This document shows positions 18,573 to 31,267 of a stretch of DNA of 64,000 nt, piece by piece. A model generated the notes under the pieces. The model was not told the DNA's origin. It saw only the letters and a program-made list of their open reading frames with translations, and did not search any database. Each line of letters opens with the position of its first letter. The stretch's first letter is position 1. Both the position numbers and the translations under genes were made by a program. This stretch comes from Sphingomonas aliaeris. Lineage in GTDB: Bacteria > Pseudomonadota > Alphaproteobacteria > Sphingomonadales > Sphingomonadaceae. Location: contig NZ_CP061035.1 of the NCBI RefSeq assembly GCF_016743815.1, forward strand, positions 1,180,501 to 1,244,500, read 5' to 3'.

Positions 18573-19651
18573 GATACGACGTGGCGATCGTGGGGGCTGG
18601 GATTGCGGGCGCAAGCCTTGCCGCCGCGATCGACGGGCGGGCATCGGTGCTGCTGCTGGAGGCGGAGGATACGCCCGGCTATCACGCGACCGGGCGGTCG
18701 GCGGCCTTCTGGTCGGAGACTTATGGCGGACCGGGAATCCAGCCGCTGACGACCGCGTCCGGGCCAGTGCTTCGAGACGGCGGCTTCCTGCGGCAGATGA
18801 GGACGCTGCATGTCGGGCGCAGCGAGGATCGGGCTGCGGTCGAGGCGTTTCGGGCCGAGTTTGCGGGAACCGGCGTTTCGCTTGAGCTAGTCGATCCGGC
18901 GGACTTCGTGTCGGGCCTGCGCGCGGAATGGACGCTCGGCGTGATGGAGGGGAGCAGCGCGTATATCGACGTCGCCGCCTTGCATGCCGACAGTCTCGCG
19001 CGGGCGAAGCGGGCGGGGGTGGTGCTTGTGTCGGGTGCGGCTTTGCTCGCGGCAGAACGGGTCGGCAATGGCTGGCGGCTGGCTACGCAGGCGGGCGCGT
19101 TCGAAGCAGGCGTGATCGTCGATGCGGCCGGGGCGTGGGCGGATTCCGTCGCGCGATTCGCCGGCGTGCGCGCGATCGGTATCCAGGCGTACCGCCGGAC
19201 GATGGTGCAGCTTCGCACCGATCCTCCGGCGCCGGACGGCTTTCCGCTTGTCGCCGACATCAATGGCGGCTTCTACTTCAAGCAGGAAGCGGGCGGGCGG
19301 CTGTGGCTCAGCCCGCATGACGAAACGCCGGTCGATCCGCATGACGTGCAGGCGGAGGAGTACGACGTCGCGGTGGCGATCGACCGGTTCGAGGGCGTGG
19401 TGGACTGGCGCGTGACGGCGGTCGAGCGGCGCTGGGCGGGCCTCAGGAGCTTCGCGCCCGATCGGCTGCCGGTTTATGGGTTCGACCGCGACATGCCGGG
19501 CTTCTTCTGGTGCGCGGGACAGGGCGGATTCGGCATCCAGACCGCACCCGCCGCCGCGTCGCTTGCCGCCGCGCTGCTGCTGGGCGTCGCCCCCGACGAA
19601 GGATTGGCAGGGATCGATCCGACGACCTACGCACCCGATCGCTGGAATTAG
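18569..19651 (+). CDS. FAD-dependent oxidoreductase (DAO family)
   Basis: 360-residue D-amino-acid-oxidase/glycine-oxidase-type flavoprotein. The N-terminal Rossmann motif is [20 protein letters not shown] (GxGxxG) with ELEAE-like [10 protein letters not shown] after it, and a second conserved FAD-contact segment ends the protein: [38 protein letters not shown] is the typical DAO adenine-proximal motif. Substrate unknown; amino-acid, sarcosine or glycerol-3-phosphate-type donors are possible. It is translationally coupled to the hydrolase gene upstream, so the two probably share a pathway. Its TAG overlaps the convergent rnhA stop. Confidence 0.85.
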   Translation: MRYDVAIVGAGIAGASLAAAIDGRASVLLLEAEDTPGYHATGRSAAFWSETYGGPGIQPLTTASGPVLRDGGFLRQMRTLHVGRSEDRAAVEAFRAEFAGTGVSLELVDPADFVSGLRAEWTLGVMEGSSAYIDVAALHADSLARAKRAGVVLVSGAALLAAERVGNGWRLATQAGAFEAGVIVDAAGAWADSVARFAGVRAIGIQAYRRTMVQLRTDPPAPDGFPLVADINGGFYFKQEAGGRLWLSPHDETPVDPHDVQAEEYDVAVAIDRFEGVVDWRVTAVERRWAGLRSFAPDRLPVYGFDRDMPGFFWCAGQGGFGIQTAPAAASLAAALLLGVAPDEGLAGIDPTTYAPDRWN

Positions 19652-20094
19652 CGTCCTGCAGCCACCGCGGCGTCGCTGGCGAGTTTGTCGACGCGTTCGT
19701 TATCCGGGTGTCCGGCATGGCCTTTCACCCAAACCCAGTCGATCCGGTGCGGCGCGGCCGCATCGAGCAAAGCCTGCCAAAGATCAGCATTTTTCACCGG
19801 CTGCTTCGCAGCTGTCTTCCATCCATTCTTCTGCCACCCCTTAATCCACTTCGTCAGCCCATCCATGACGTAGCGGCTGTCGGTAGACAGGGTGACGCGG
19901 CAGGGACGCTTGAGTGCGTTCAGCCCCTCGATCGCTGCGGTAAGTTCCATGCGGTTGTTGGTCGTCAGCCGTTCGCCGCCCGACAATTCCTTTTCCTTGT
20001 CCCCCGCGCGGATCAGCGCGCCCCAGCCGCCGGGGCCGGGATTGCCCTTGCAGGCGCCATCGGTCGCGATTTCGACTTTGGAGAGTTCGGTCAT
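19648..20094 (-). CDS. rnhA: Ribonuclease HI
   Basis: Cleaves RNA in RNA-DNA hybrids (Okazaki primers, R-loops). 148 residues, starting [20 protein letters not shown]. All four catalytic carboxylates are visible: Asp in [16 protein letters not shown], Glu in [14 protein letters not shown], Asp in [12 protein letters not shown] and Asp in [12 protein letters not shown]. The ATG at 20094 overlaps the thrB stop by four bases (ATGA), so it is coupled to thrB. The thrB-rnhA pairing is found in several alphaproteobacteria. Confidence 0.97.
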   Translation of the reverse strand: MTELSKVEIATDGACKGNPGPGGWGALIRAGDKEKELSGGERLTTNNRMELTAAIEGLNALKRPCRVTLSTDSRYVMDGLTKWIKGWQKNGWKTAAKQPVKNADLWQALLDAAAPHRIDWVWVKGHAGHPDNERVDKLASDAAVAAGR

Positions 20095-21044
20095 TTGGTC
20101 GTCAGTTCCGGATCGTAATGGGCAAGCCGTCGCCAGTAAGCGAGCGGATCCTTGCGCGTCACCAGCGCATCGGCCGGCGTGTTGAGCCAATCCCAGGCGC
20201 GCGACAAAGCGAATCGCAAACACGATCCGCCGGCGAGCAGGGGGAATTGCGCACGCTCGAAGTCGCTGAGTGGGAAATTGCGTTCATAACCCGCGACGAG
20301 CGCGTCGCCGACGGCGGCGTCATAGCCATGACCTTTGGCGTCGAACGACCAAGCACTGTGCATGATCGCAAGATCGTAGACGCGGATGTCGGTGCAGGCG
20401 AAATAGAAGTCGATCAGGCCACCGACCTCGTCTCCAAGCATCAGCACGTTGTCGGGAAACAGATCGGCGTGGATGACGGAGCAATCGTGCGCGTCGGCAT
20501 CCCAGCGCCGCGTAACGCCGTCGACCGCTCGGCCGAGATCGTCGTACAGGCCAGGCGCGATTTCGTTCAGGCTGTGACCGCAGCGTTCAAACAGAGGTTG
20601 CCACGTTTCGACGCCCATCGAATTGGGCCGTTCGAGCGGGAAATCACGCAAAGCATCGTGCATCCGTCCCATAGCCGCGCCGGCCGACAGCGCCTGCGCC
20701 GGTGTCGGATGCGACAGCGATATGCCGGGCAAGAATTTGATAAGGCAGGCGGAGCGGCCTTCGAGCGTCTGGATCGTCACGCCCTCGCGATCCTTGATCG
20801 CAGGCGGAACGGGGTTGCCACGATCGGCCAGATGATCAAGCAACGAGAAGAAGAAGGGCAGGTCGCCGGTATCGACGCGCTTTTCGTACAGCGTCAAGAT
20901 GAAGCGGCCCTTGGTCGTATCGACGAGGTAATTGCTGTTCTCCACGCCCTCGGCGATGCCCTTTGCGGAGACGAGGTCGCCGACATCGTAGCGAGTGAGG
21001 AATGTAGACAGGGCTTCGGCGGAAACGTGGGTGTAGACGGCCAT
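20091..21044 (-). CDS. thrB: Homoserine kinase (APH-fold ThrB)
   Basis: Phosphorylates L-homoserine in threonine synthesis. 317 residues starting [20 protein letters not shown], the alphaproteobacterial form related to aminoglycoside phosphotransferases rather than the GHMP-kinase ThrB. The catalytic loop is [16 protein letters not shown] and the metal-binding segment [38 protein letters not shown] is the nucleotide-binding N-lobe. It is upstream of rnhA and translationally coupled to it. No other threonine genes are nearby. Confidence 0.95.
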   Translation of the reverse strand: MAVYTHVSAEALSTFLTRYDVGDLVSAKGIAEGVENSNYLVDTTKGRFILTLYEKRVDTGDLPFFFSLLDHLADRGNPVPPAIKDREGVTIQTLEGRSACLIKFLPGISLSHPTPAQALSAGAAMGRMHDALRDFPLERPNSMGVETWQPLFERCGHSLNEIAPGLYDDLGRAVDGVTRRWDADAHDCSVIHADLFPDNVLMLGDEVGGLIDFYFACTDIRVYDLAIMHSAWSFDAKGHGYDAAVGDALVAGYERNFPLSDFERAQFPLLAGGSCLRFALSRAWDWLNTPADALVTRKDPLAYWRRLAHYDPELTTK

Positions 21045-21086
21045 CAGTTTCTGTCCGTCGTCGTGACATCGATAAGCCTCATGTAT

Positions 21087-21185
21087 CCGTCATTCCCGCA
21101 ACTGCGAGAATCCATACCGGCAGTCACTTTCGGTCTAAAGCATGCCGATGCGATTATGGATCCCCGCCTTCGCGGGGATGACGGC
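21087..21185. repeat. REP-like inverted repeat between thrB and ispH
   Basis: CCGTCATTCCCGCAACTGCG on the left and the inverse CGCGGGGATGACGG on the right, with GGATCCCCGCC, enclose about 45 bp. The GTCATCCCCGC(GAA)GCGGGGATCC type is widespread between sphingomonad genes. It lies in the 164 bp spacer between two same-strand genes. Confidence 0.65.
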
Positions 21186-21208
21186 AAGGCAGGCATAAGG
21201 TGCAACGA

Positions 21209-22168
21209 TCAGGCCGCGGCGGCTTCCAGGCCGCGGGGCAGCTTGAAGGAGATCGTTTCACGGTTGGTTTCGACCTCGCGTTCGGTGACGTCGAAATGCT
21301 CCGACAGGCGTGCGACGACTTCGCGGACCAATATTTCGGGGGCGGACGCGCCCGCGGTGATGCCGAGTGTCTTGACGCCATCCAGGAAGGACAGGTCGAG
21401 CACGTCGGCGCGCTGGATCAGGATCGCGCGCGTGCCCTCGCGTTCCGCCACTTCCACCAGCCGGACGGAGTTGGACGAGTTCGGCGCGCCGATCACCAGC
21501 ATCGCGTCGCACATGGCGGCGATCGCCTTTACCGCGGTCTGACGGTTCGACGTGGCGTAGCAGATATCGTCGGGACGCGGCGCCTGGATCGCGCTGAAAC
21601 GCCGTTGCAGCGTGGCGACAACCTCGGCCGTGTCGTCGACCGACAGCGTCGTCTGCGTCAGAAAAGCGATGTTGTTCGGATCGGTCGGTACGAACTTCTC
21701 TGCATCCGCTGGCGTTTCGATCAGCGTCATCGCGCCAGGCGGAACCTGACCGAAGGTGCCAATGACTTCGGGATGGCCTGCATGTCCGATGAAGACGATA
21801 TGCTTGCCCTGCGCGACCAGACGCTCGGCCTGGCGATGCACCTTCGACACTAGGGGACACGTCGCGTCGAGATAGGTTAGGCCGCGATCCTCGGCGGCGG
21901 CGGGCACCGATTTGGGCACGCCGTGGGCCGAGAACACCACCGGCACGCCCTGCGGCACGGCGTCCAGATCCTCGACGAAGACGGCGCCTTTCGAGCGCAG
22001 CGTGTCCACGACGTATTTATTGTGGACGATCTCATGCCGGACATAGACCGGCGCGCCGTGTTTCTCGATCGCCAGTTCGACGATCCGGATCGCGCGATCC
22101 ACCCCGGCGCAGAAGCCGCGCGGAGCGGCGATCAGCAATTCGAGCGGTGGTTTTGAAGCGTTGGCCAT
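21209..22168 (-). CDS. ispH: 4-hydroxy-3-methylbut-2-enyl diphosphate reductase
   Basis: IspH/LytB, the last enzyme of the MEP isoprenoid pathway, making IPP and DMAPP with a [4Fe-4S] cluster. 319 residues from the ATG at 22168 ([20 protein letters not shown]). The three cluster cysteines are in [26 protein letters not shown] and [13 protein letters not shown] (here [19 protein letters not shown] also contributes the substrate loop). [12 protein letters not shown] and [11 protein letters not shown] carry the conserved active-site histidines. The open frame extends further upstream without conservation, so 22168 is the start. No other MEP gene is nearby. Confidence 0.97.
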   Translation of the reverse strand: MANASKPPLELLIAAPRGFCAGVDRAIRIVELAIEKHGAPVYVRHEIVHNKYVVDTLRSKGAVFVEDLDAVPQGVPVVFSAHGVPKSVPAAAEDRGLTYLDATCPLVSKVHRQAERLVAQGKHIVFIGHAGHPEVIGTFGQVPPGAMTLIETPADAEKFVPTDPNNIAFLTQTTLSVDDTAEVVATLQRRFSAIQAPRPDDICYATSNRQTAVKAIAAMCDAMLVIGAPNSSNSVRLVEVAEREGTRAILIQRADVLDLSFLDGVKTLGITAGASAPEILVREVVARLSEHFDVTEREVETNRETISFKLPRGLEAAAA

Positions 22169-22277
22169 GGCGCTCGCACTACGCGATTGCTTGCGCGGGC
22201 GAAAGCCGGTTCCTATGGTGCGCGCCATTCCCGCGGGGCAGTGCGACGTGCATCCGGCTCCCAACCCTTGAGTTAAG

Positions 22278-22964
22278 GTGCCTTTACCCGTGACAACCCG
22301 GACTTCCCGTCTTCCCGTTTTCCGGGCGCCCGCCATCATTGCATCCGGTATGGCGGTTCTGCTGGCCGGTTGCTCATCGAAGGGCGAGATCGATCTGGCT
22401 GGCGGTGTCGGCATCACGTCGGTCCGGTCCGCCTGCCCCAATGTCGGTATTCCGGCATCGACCGGCGACATCACCTTGTTCGATCCGCCGGCCAGCCGCG
22501 ACGCAGCCGCGATCGACGTGACGGCGGTGATGACGAACGTGCGATCGACGTGCAACGATGTCGGTGCCGACATCCAGACCGACGTGACGTTCGAAATCCG
22601 CGCGAGCCGGATTAATGCCGGTGCGGCGCGCGACGTGACGCTGCCGTACTTTATCGCCATCGTTCGTGGCGGAACGGCCGTGACCGCCAAGCGGATCGGT
22701 CGCGTTACGCTACATTTCGACGCCGCGCAGTTGCGGGCATCGACGACCGGCCAGGTGACGTCGAGCATCGCGCGATCCGCCGCGACTTTGCCAGAGGACG
22801 TGCGAAAGAAACTGACCGAGAAGCGCAAGGCGGGTGACACCGACGCCGCGGTCGATCCGCTGAGCCTGCCGGAAATCCGCCAGGCGGTGAAGAGCGCGAG
22901 CTTCGAGGCGCTGGTCGGGTTCCAGCTGACCGACGAGCAGTTGAAGTATAACGCCACGCGCTAA
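22278..22964 (+). CDS. Putative lipoprotein of unknown function
   Basis: 228 residues beginning with GTG at 22278 (a second GTG lies four codons in). The signal sequence ends in a lipobox, [12 protein letters not shown]. The mature part has beta-rich repeats, including [40 protein letters not shown] and [14 protein letters not shown], then a charged helix [21 protein letters not shown] do not recognise a family with a known function. It is divergently arranged from ispH and precedes the glycine riboswitch on the same strand, but has no obvious link to glycine cleavage. Confidence 0.75.
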   Translation: MPLPVTTRTSRLPVFRAPAIIASGMAVLLAGCSSKGEIDLAGGVGITSVRSACPNVGIPASTGDITLFDPPASRDAAAIDVTAVMTNVRSTCNDVGADIQTDVTFEIRASRINAGAARDVTLPYFIAIVRGGTAVTAKRIGRVTLHFDAAQLRASTTGQVTSSIARSAATLPEDVRKKLTEKRKAGDTDAAVDPLSLPEIRQAVKSASFEALVGFQLTDEQLKYNATR

Positions 22965-22998
22965 TTTGCGGATGTGGTGAGCGCGCGATCCAAACCGA

Positions 22999-23027
22999 TT
23001 GACTCGCATGCTGCGCGGCGTCAGACG
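22999..23027 (+). promoter_or_regulatory. Possible sigma70-type promoter for the gcv transcript
   Basis: TTGACT at 22999-23004 is 17 nt from CAGACG around 23022. The -35 is good and the -10 weak. It is placed correctly, about 35 nt upstream of the riboswitch. Confidence 0.3.
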
Positions 23028-23057
23028 TTCTGCGTCGATGGCGGGCAACCGGCATGG

Positions 23058-23260
23058 GCACGCGCGGGAGAGCGCGGGCGGTTCTTTCAGGATCGACCCG
23101 CCGCCGAAGGAGCAACCGCCCCGGAATCTCTCAGGCAACCGGACCGCGCGGGCTTAACGACACTCTGGAAAGCGCTTCCGCGCCAGTGGAAGCCACCGAA
23201 GGGGTAAGCCGCGCGGCTTTCGCGTGGTCAAAGCTCTCAGGTTCCGTGACAGAGGGGGCA
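23058..23260 (+). promoter_or_regulatory. Tandem glycine riboswitch (gcvT motif)
   Basis: Two glycine aptamers in series. Aptamer 1 shows GCGGGAGAG, GCCGAAGGAGCAA and AATCTCTCAGGCAACCGGACCGC; aptamer 2 shows CTCTGGAAAG, CACCGAAGGGGTAAGCC, AAAGCTCTCAGGTTCCGTGA and CAGAGGGGG. These are the diagnostic conserved blocks of the class. It lies about 60 nt upstream of the gcvT ATG in the 354 bp spacer after the lipoprotein gene. It is expected to turn on gcvT-H-PA-PB when glycine is abundant. Aptamer 1 spans about 23060-23151 and aptamer 2 about 23161-23258. Confidence 0.93.
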
Positions 23261-23318
23261 GCGATGCGATGGCGCATAGGCGCTGGCGATTCGTTGCACC
23301 CCGGACGGAGACCGATCG

Positions 23319-24477
23319 ATGAGCGACTATAACACTGGCGCCCAACATGATGGCGGGGAAGACGGGCCCGAAATTCAGAACGAACTGTTGCCGCTGGACA
23401 CGTGGCATAGGGCCAAGGGCGGACGGATGGTTCCGTTCGCGGGCTATGAGATGCCGGTCCAGTACGAAGGCATCATGGCCGAGCATCTGTGGGTGCGCGA
23501 GAATGCCGGGCTGTTCGACGTGTCGCACATGGGGCAGCTGTACCTGTCTGGCGACGGGTTGGACGAGGCGATCGAGGCGCTGATTCCGGCGGATGTGAAA
23601 AGCCTGAAACTCAACGCGCAGAAATACTCCCTGCTGCTGAACGACGCCGGCGGCATCCTGGACGATCTGATGTTCACGCGCTGGGAAAGCGGCCTGTACA
23701 TGGTCGTCAACGGCGCAGTGAAGTATGACGACATCACGCATCTTCTGGATCATCTGCCCGACGACATCACGATCAACCATATGTCGGATCAGGCGCTCCT
23801 CGCGTTGCAGGGGCCGAAGGCGGTCGATGCCCTGTCGCGGCTCGTTCCGGGGGTGCAGGATCTGGTGTTCATGACCGGTGGCCGGTTCACCTGGCGGCAC
23901 CAGTCGATCTGGATCAGCCGGTCTGGATATACCGGCGAGGACGGTTTCGAGATTTCGATTCCCGCTGAGGACGTCGCGGGGTTCGCGGATGCGCTGTGCG
24001 TCGAACCGGAGGTCAAGCCAATCGGCCTCGGCGCGCGCGATTCGCTGCGGCTCGAGGCGGACTTGCCGCTGTATGGCCACGATCTGGATACGGAAACGAC
24101 GCCGATCATGGCGGCCCTGGGTTTTGCGGTGGCGAGCAAGCGACGCCGCGAGGAGGCTAATTTCCCCGGTGCGACGCGAATCCTGCAGGAGCGCGAGATC
24201 GGGTCCGGCCAGCAAGCGTGTCGGGCTGGTGATCGACGGTCGCCAGCCGGTCCGCGAAGGCGCCGCCGTGGTCGACGAGCATGGCACGCAAGTCGGCAAG
24301 GTCACCAGCGGTGGCTTCGCGCCAAGTTTGGGTGCGCCGATCGCGATGGCCTATGTTCCGCTGGCGATGGAAGAGATCGGCACCGTCATTCAGCTTTCGC
24401 AGCGCGGCAAGGTGCACACCGGCACCGTCACCGCGATGCCTTTCATTCCCCACCGCTACGTGCGCGCAGCGAAATAA
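23319..24477 (+). CDS. gcvT: Aminomethyltransferase (glycine cleavage T protein; frameshift near 24201)
   Basis: T protein of the glycine cleavage system, transferring the aminomethyl carbon of lipoyl-GcvH to tetrahydrofolate with ammonia release. 385 residues after correction. The folate-binding GcvT core has [49 protein letters not shown] and [20 protein letters not shown]. The first frame drifts after [13 protein letters not shown]. Removing one G from the GGG at 24201-24203 continues [20 protein letters not shown] and the C-terminal GCV_T_C barrel ([20 protein letters not shown]). The N-terminus has an extra polar segment before [10 protein letters not shown]. Confidence 0.93.
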
Positions 24478-24493
24478 GCAGGAGAGTCGTGAA

Positions 24494-24865
24494 ATGAGCC
24501 GCTATTTCACCGAAGACCATGAATGGATCGACGTCGATGGCGATGTCGGCACCGTCGGGATCAGCGAATATGCGCAGGGTCAGCTTGGCGACATCGTTTT
24601 CGTCGACGTGCCCGAAGATGGCAAGGAGCTGACCAAGGGCGATGAGGCCGCGGTGGTCAGATCGGTCAAGGCCGCGTCCGACGTCTACTCGCCGGCCAGC
24701 GGCACGGTGGTCGAAAGCAATGACGACCTGACTGCGACGCCCGGACTGGTGAACGAAGATCCGGAAGGCGATGGCTGGTTCTACAAGATTACGCTGAGCG
24801 ACCCGAGCGAACTCGAAAGCCTGATGGACGAGACCGCCTACGCGGCGTTCGTGTCGAAGCTGTAA
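24494..24865 (+). CDS. gcvH: Glycine cleavage system H protein
   Basis: Lipoyl carrier shuttling the methylamine intermediate between P, T and L proteins. 123 residues: [38 protein letters not shown], and the lipoylation site in [17 protein letters not shown] (Lys about residue 59). The residue two before the lipoyl-Lys pair is usually Glu (VESVKAA); here it is Arg. The C-terminal [20 protein letters not shown] is standard. The ATG at 24494 lies 16 bp after gcvT with GGAGAG upstream. A palindromic repeat separates it from gcvPA. Confidence 0.97.
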   Translation: MSRYFTEDHEWIDVDGDVGTVGISEYAQGQLGDIVFVDVPEDGKELTKGDEAAVVRSVKAASDVYSPASGTVVESNDDLTATPGLVNEDPEGDGWFYKITLSDPSELESLMDETAYAAFVSKL

Positions 24866-24869
24866 GTTT

Positions 24870-24983
24870 ATCTCCCCTCCCGCATGCGGGAGGGGTCGGG
24901 GGACGGCCCGTCCTGCCATCCGCCGATCGTATCGTGGGACATTCCCTCCCCCAGCCCCTCCCGCCGACGGGAGGGGAGGAGTC
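24870..24983. repeat. Palindromic repeat between gcvH and gcvPA
   Basis: Hairpin CCCCTCCCGCATGCGGGAGGGG near 24874 and partner CCCCTCCCGCCGACGGGAGGGG near 24955, with a GGGACATTCC centre. Same class as the glyS and pth elements. Its right arm GGAGGAG ends 8 nt before the gcvPA ATG and forms its Shine-Dalgarno. Confidence 0.8.
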
Positions 24984-24989
24984 GTCTGA

Positions 24990-26348
24990 ATGCGCTATCT
25001 GCCCCTGACCGATACCGACCGTGCCGACATGCTGTCCGTGATCGGCGCGTCCTCGATCGACGATCTGTTCGTCGATGTGCCCGAAGCGGCGCGTCTCGAC
25101 GGACCGATCCATGACCTGCCGATGCATGCCAGCGAACTGGCGGTCGAACGCCACATGACTGCGCTTGCCCGCAAGAATATCGCGGCGGGGGATGGGCCGT
25201 TCTTCCTCGGATGCGGGGCCTACCGGCATCATGTACCCGCTAGCGTCGATCACCTGATCCAGCGCGGCGAGTTCCTGACCGCCTATACGCCGTACCAGCC
25301 GGAAATCGCGCAGGGCACGTTGCAGATGCTGTTCGAATTCCAGACGCAGGTCGCGCGTCTGCTCGGCACCGACGTGGCGAATGCGTCGATGTACGACGGA
25401 TCGACGGCATGCTGGGAGGCGATCGGCATGGCGCGGCGCGTGACGAAGCGCGCGAAGGCGATCCTGTCGTCAGGGGTGCATCCGCATTATGTCGCGGTTG
25501 CCGAGACGATGGCGAAATTCACTGGGGACGTGCTGGAAACATCGGCACCTAAGCTTTCGGCTGAGGGCGACATTTCGGAATTGATCGCGGCGATCGACGG
25601 AGACACGTCGTGTGTCGTCGTGCAGTATCCCGACATTCTGGGCCGTATCGTCGACCTTTCCGAGCTTGCGGCGGCGTGCCAGGCGAAGAAGGCGCTGCTG
25701 ATCGCGGTCGTCACCGAACCGGTGGCGCTGGGCGCGATCCGTTCGCCGGGTGAGATGGGCGCCGACATTGTTGTGGGCGAAGGGCAGTCGATCGGCGTTG
25801 GCCTGCAGTTCGGCGGACCGTATGTCGGGCTGTTCGGGTGCAAGGAGAAATATGTTCGCCAGATGCCGGGCCGACTATGCGGGGAGACGCAGGACGCGGA
25901 TGGCCGGCGCGGGTTCGTGCTGACGCTGTCGACGCGCGAGCAGCATATCCGCCGCGAGAAGGCGACGTCGAACATCTGCACCAATTCTGGCCTGTGCGCG
26001 CTGGCGTTCTCGGTCCACATGACGCTGCTCGGCGAGGCGGGGTTGCGCGCGCTGGCGGCGACCAACCATGCAGGTGCGGTGGCGGCGGCGGAACGGCTGG
26101 AGCAGGTTCCGGGCGTGAAGCTGGTGACGCCCGCATTCTTCAACGAATTTACGCTGGACTTGGGGCAGGAAGCGCGGCCGATCGTCCGCGCTTTGGCCGA
26201 CAGGGGCGTGCTGGCGGGCGTGTCGCTCGGGCGGCTGTATCCGGGTGAGGACGCGCTGGCGAACGGGCTGGTCGTAGCGGTGACGGAAACGACGACGGCA
26301 GAGGATGTCGATACCCTTGCCGCCGCATTGCAGGAGGTTCTGGCATGA
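24990..26348 (+). CDS. gcvPA: Glycine dehydrogenase (decarboxylating) subunit 1
   Basis: N-terminal half of the split glycine decarboxylase P protein, which decarboxylates glycine using PLP bound to subunit 2. 452 residues starting [20 protein letters not shown]. Recognisable P-protein segments are [59 protein letters not shown], and [24 protein letters not shown] (here [20 protein letters not shown]). The start is fixed by family and by the repeat-derived Shine-Dalgarno. Its TGA overlaps the gcvPB ATG (ATGA), so the subunits are translationally coupled. Confidence 0.96.
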   Translation: MRYLPLTDTDRADMLSVIGASSIDDLFVDVPEAARLDGPIHDLPMHASELAVERHMTALARKNIAAGDGPFFLGCGAYRHHVPASVDHLIQRGEFLTAYTPYQPEIAQGTLQMLFEFQTQVARLLGTDVANASMYDGSTACWEAIGMARRVTKRAKAILSSGVHPHYVAVAETMAKFTGDVLETSAPKLSAEGDISELIAAIDGDTSCVVVQYPDILGRIVDLSELAAACQAKKALLIAVVTEPVALGAIRSPGEMGADIVVGEGQSIGVGLQFGGPYVGLFGCKEKYVRQMPGRLCGETQDADGRRGFVLTLSTREQHIRREKATSNICTNSGLCALAFSVHMTLLGEAGLRALAATNHAGAVAAAERLEQVPGVKLVTPAFFNEFTLDLGQEARPIVRALADRGVLAGVSLGRLYPGEDALANGLVVAVTETTTAEDVDTLAAALQEVLA

Positions 26349-27936
26349 GCATCAACGCAAGCGGATGGCGCCCGGAAGCGCCGCAGCAGGGCAATAGCGC
26401 CGCCCCGACATTTACCGGTAACAAGGCGCTGATGCTGGAAGAGGCGCTGATCTTCGAGATTGGCGACACGACGACGACAGGGGTCGAGGTTGCCGCACCG
26501 GTCGAGGTAAAGTCGCGACTGGGCGGGCTGGCGCGCGACACGGCGATCGGCCTGCCGGGGCTGTCGGAACCGGAGACGGTGCGGCATTATACGCGTCTTA
26601 GTCGGCAGAATTACGCGATCGACCTGGGCCTGTTCCCGCTCGGCAGCTGCACGATGAAGCACAATCCGCGGCTGAACGAGAAGATGGCGCGCTTGCCGGG
26701 CTTTGCCGACGTCCATCCACTCCAGCCGGTCGATACGGTGCAGGGTGCGCTGGAGGTCATCAACGAACTCGCAACGTGGCTGATCAAGCTGACCGGGATG
26801 CACGGCGTGGCGATGAGTCCCAAGGCGGGCGCGCATGGTGAGCTTTGCGGCATCCTGTGCATCAAGGCGGCGCTTGAGAAGCGCGGCGAGGGGCATCGCA
26901 AGATCGTGCTGGTGCCGGAGAGCGCGCATGGCACCAACCCGGCAACGGCGGCGTTCGCAGGCTTCAAGGTCGAGGATATCCCCGCCGATGCCGATGGCCG
27001 GGTCGACACGGCGGCGCTGAAGGCGCGGCTGGGGCCGGACGTGGCGGCGGTGATGATCACCAACCCGAACACCTGCGGCCTGTTCGAGCGCGACCTGAAG
27101 GAGATTTCGGACGCGGTGCATGACGCCGGCGGATACGTCTATTGCGACGGCGCGAACTTCAACGCGATCGTCGGCCGGGTGCGGCCGGGCGATCTGGGCG
27201 TCGATGCGATGCACATCAACCTGCACAAGACCTTCTCGACCCCGCATGGCGGTGGCGGTCCGGGTTCCGGCCCGGTCGTGCTGTCGGAAGCGCTGAGCCC
27301 GTTTGCGCCGCTACCCTATACGGCGCGAACGGCCGACGGCCATGTTCACCTGATCGAGGAAGAGCGCGCCGAGGAATTTTCGGACGAGCATTTCGAAGGC
27401 AAGCTCGACAGCTTCGGCCGGATGACCGCGTTTCACGGCCAGATGGGCATGTTCACGCGTGCGCTGACCTACATTTTAAGCCACGGCGCGGACGGCTTGC
27501 GTCAGGTCGCCGAGGATGCGGTGCTGAACGCGAACTACGTGCTTCGCAGTCTGGACAAGACGCTGGTCGCCCCGTTCGGTGCGTCGGGGCCGTGCATGCA
27601 CGAGGCATTGTTCAGCGACGACAACCTTGCCGATGGTTTCTCCACGATCGACGTGGCCAAGGGGCTGATCGACGAGGGGTATCACCCGATGACGATGTAC
27701 TTCCCGCTGGTTGTCCACGGCGCGATGCTGATCGAGCCGACCGAGACGGAGAGCAAGGCGGCGCTGGACCAGTTCATCGGCGCGCTGCGATCGGTGGCGG
27801 AACGCGCCAAGGCGGGCGACACGGCGTTGAAGAGCGCTCCGCATTTCGCCCCCGGTCGCGGCTGGATGAAACGCTAGCGGCGCGCAAGCCGGTGCTGGTG
27901 TGGAAGGACGCGCCGCTCGCCGAGGCGGCGGAATAG
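26345..27936 (+). CDS. gcvPB: Glycine dehydrogenase (decarboxylating) subunit 2 (frameshift near 27850)
   Basis: C-terminal, PLP-binding half of the P protein. Key segments are [24 protein letters not shown] (here [20 protein letters not shown]), [38 protein letters not shown] and the PLP-lysine motif [19 protein letters not shown]. The first frame stops at TAG 27875-27877 (GRGWMKR), but family members end with RRLDETxAARKPVL. That ending is present in the next frame ([20 protein letters not shown], stop 27936) and is reached by adding one base near the C-run 27849-27853. Corrected length 530. It completes the operon; the L protein (lpd) is elsewhere. Confidence 0.93.
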
Positions 27937-27953
27937 CGTACGAGGCTGGGAGG

Positions 27954-27981
27954 CGGGCGATCCTTCAACGAGGGTCGCCCG
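27954..27981 (+). terminator. Hairpin at the end of the gcv operon
   Basis: CGGGCGA and TCGCCCG form a 7 bp stem with partial CC/GG extension around TTCAACGA. There is no T-run, so terminator function is only likely from its position after gcvPB. Confidence 0.4.
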
Positions 27982-28046
27982 TACCCGGCCCCTCCCTTTC
28001 AGCCCGGGATATGGTATTATGCGCCCTTTCGTGACGGGGAACGCGC

Positions 28047-28597
28047 ATGCAGGGGCAAACGGGCCAATCGAGTGAATGGATCAGCTTCGCGATCACGGCG
28101 GTCGTCATCGTCGTCGTCATGGCGCTGCGGTTGCGTGGGATGCGCAGGATGAAACCGTTGCGGCTGGAGACGTTGTGGATCGTCCCCGTGCTCTATTTGA
28201 TCTTCGCCAGCGTGATGTTCTATGAATTCCCCCGACGGGTATTGCGTGGGCGGTGTGCGCGGTCGCTTTGCTCGCCGGCGCGGCGATCGGCTGGCAACGC
28301 GGCAAGATGATGGAAATCCATGTCGATCCCGAGACGCACCGGCTGAACCAGAAAGGGTCGCCCGCGGTGTTGCTGTTCATCGTCGCGCTGATCGTAATCC
28401 GCTTCGGCGCCAAGAGCATCCTGGCGGACGGCGGCGGATACGGTTTTCATCTCAACGCGATGGTCGTGACGGATGTGCTGATCGCGCTCGCACTGGGGCT
28501 GTTTTCCGCCACGCGGCTGGAAATGTACCTGCGTGCGAAACGCCTTCTGGATGCGGCACGGCGAGGCGGCGCATCGCGCGAGACGCCTGCGGTCTGA
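28047..28597 (+). CDS. Four-helix membrane protein, CcdC/DUF1453-like (frameshift at 28229-28233)
   Basis: 183 residues after correction. The first frame gives MQGQTGQSSEWISFAITAVV and two helices, ending LIFASVMFYEFP. A run of five C at 28229-28233 needs a sixth to continue PTGIAWAVCAVALLAGAAIG, then WQRGKMMEIHVDPETHRL and two more helices (LLFIVALIVIRFGA; VLIALALGLFSATRLEMYL). The GxxxGWxRGxMMxIxxDPETHxL pattern is typical of DUF1453/CcdC-like proteins of unknown function, some linked to cytochrome c maturation in other bacteria. No such partner is nearby. It converges with the EamA gene, the stop codons abutting. Confidence 0.75.
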
Positions 28598-31246
<2,649 letters not shown>

Positions 31247-31267
31247 CTCCTCCGGCTTCCGTAGCGG

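Noticed and set aside
23058..23260. A short coding gene across the riboswitch region.
   Set aside because: The conserved blocks are RNA aptamer signatures, and the possible frame there has no domain or good start.
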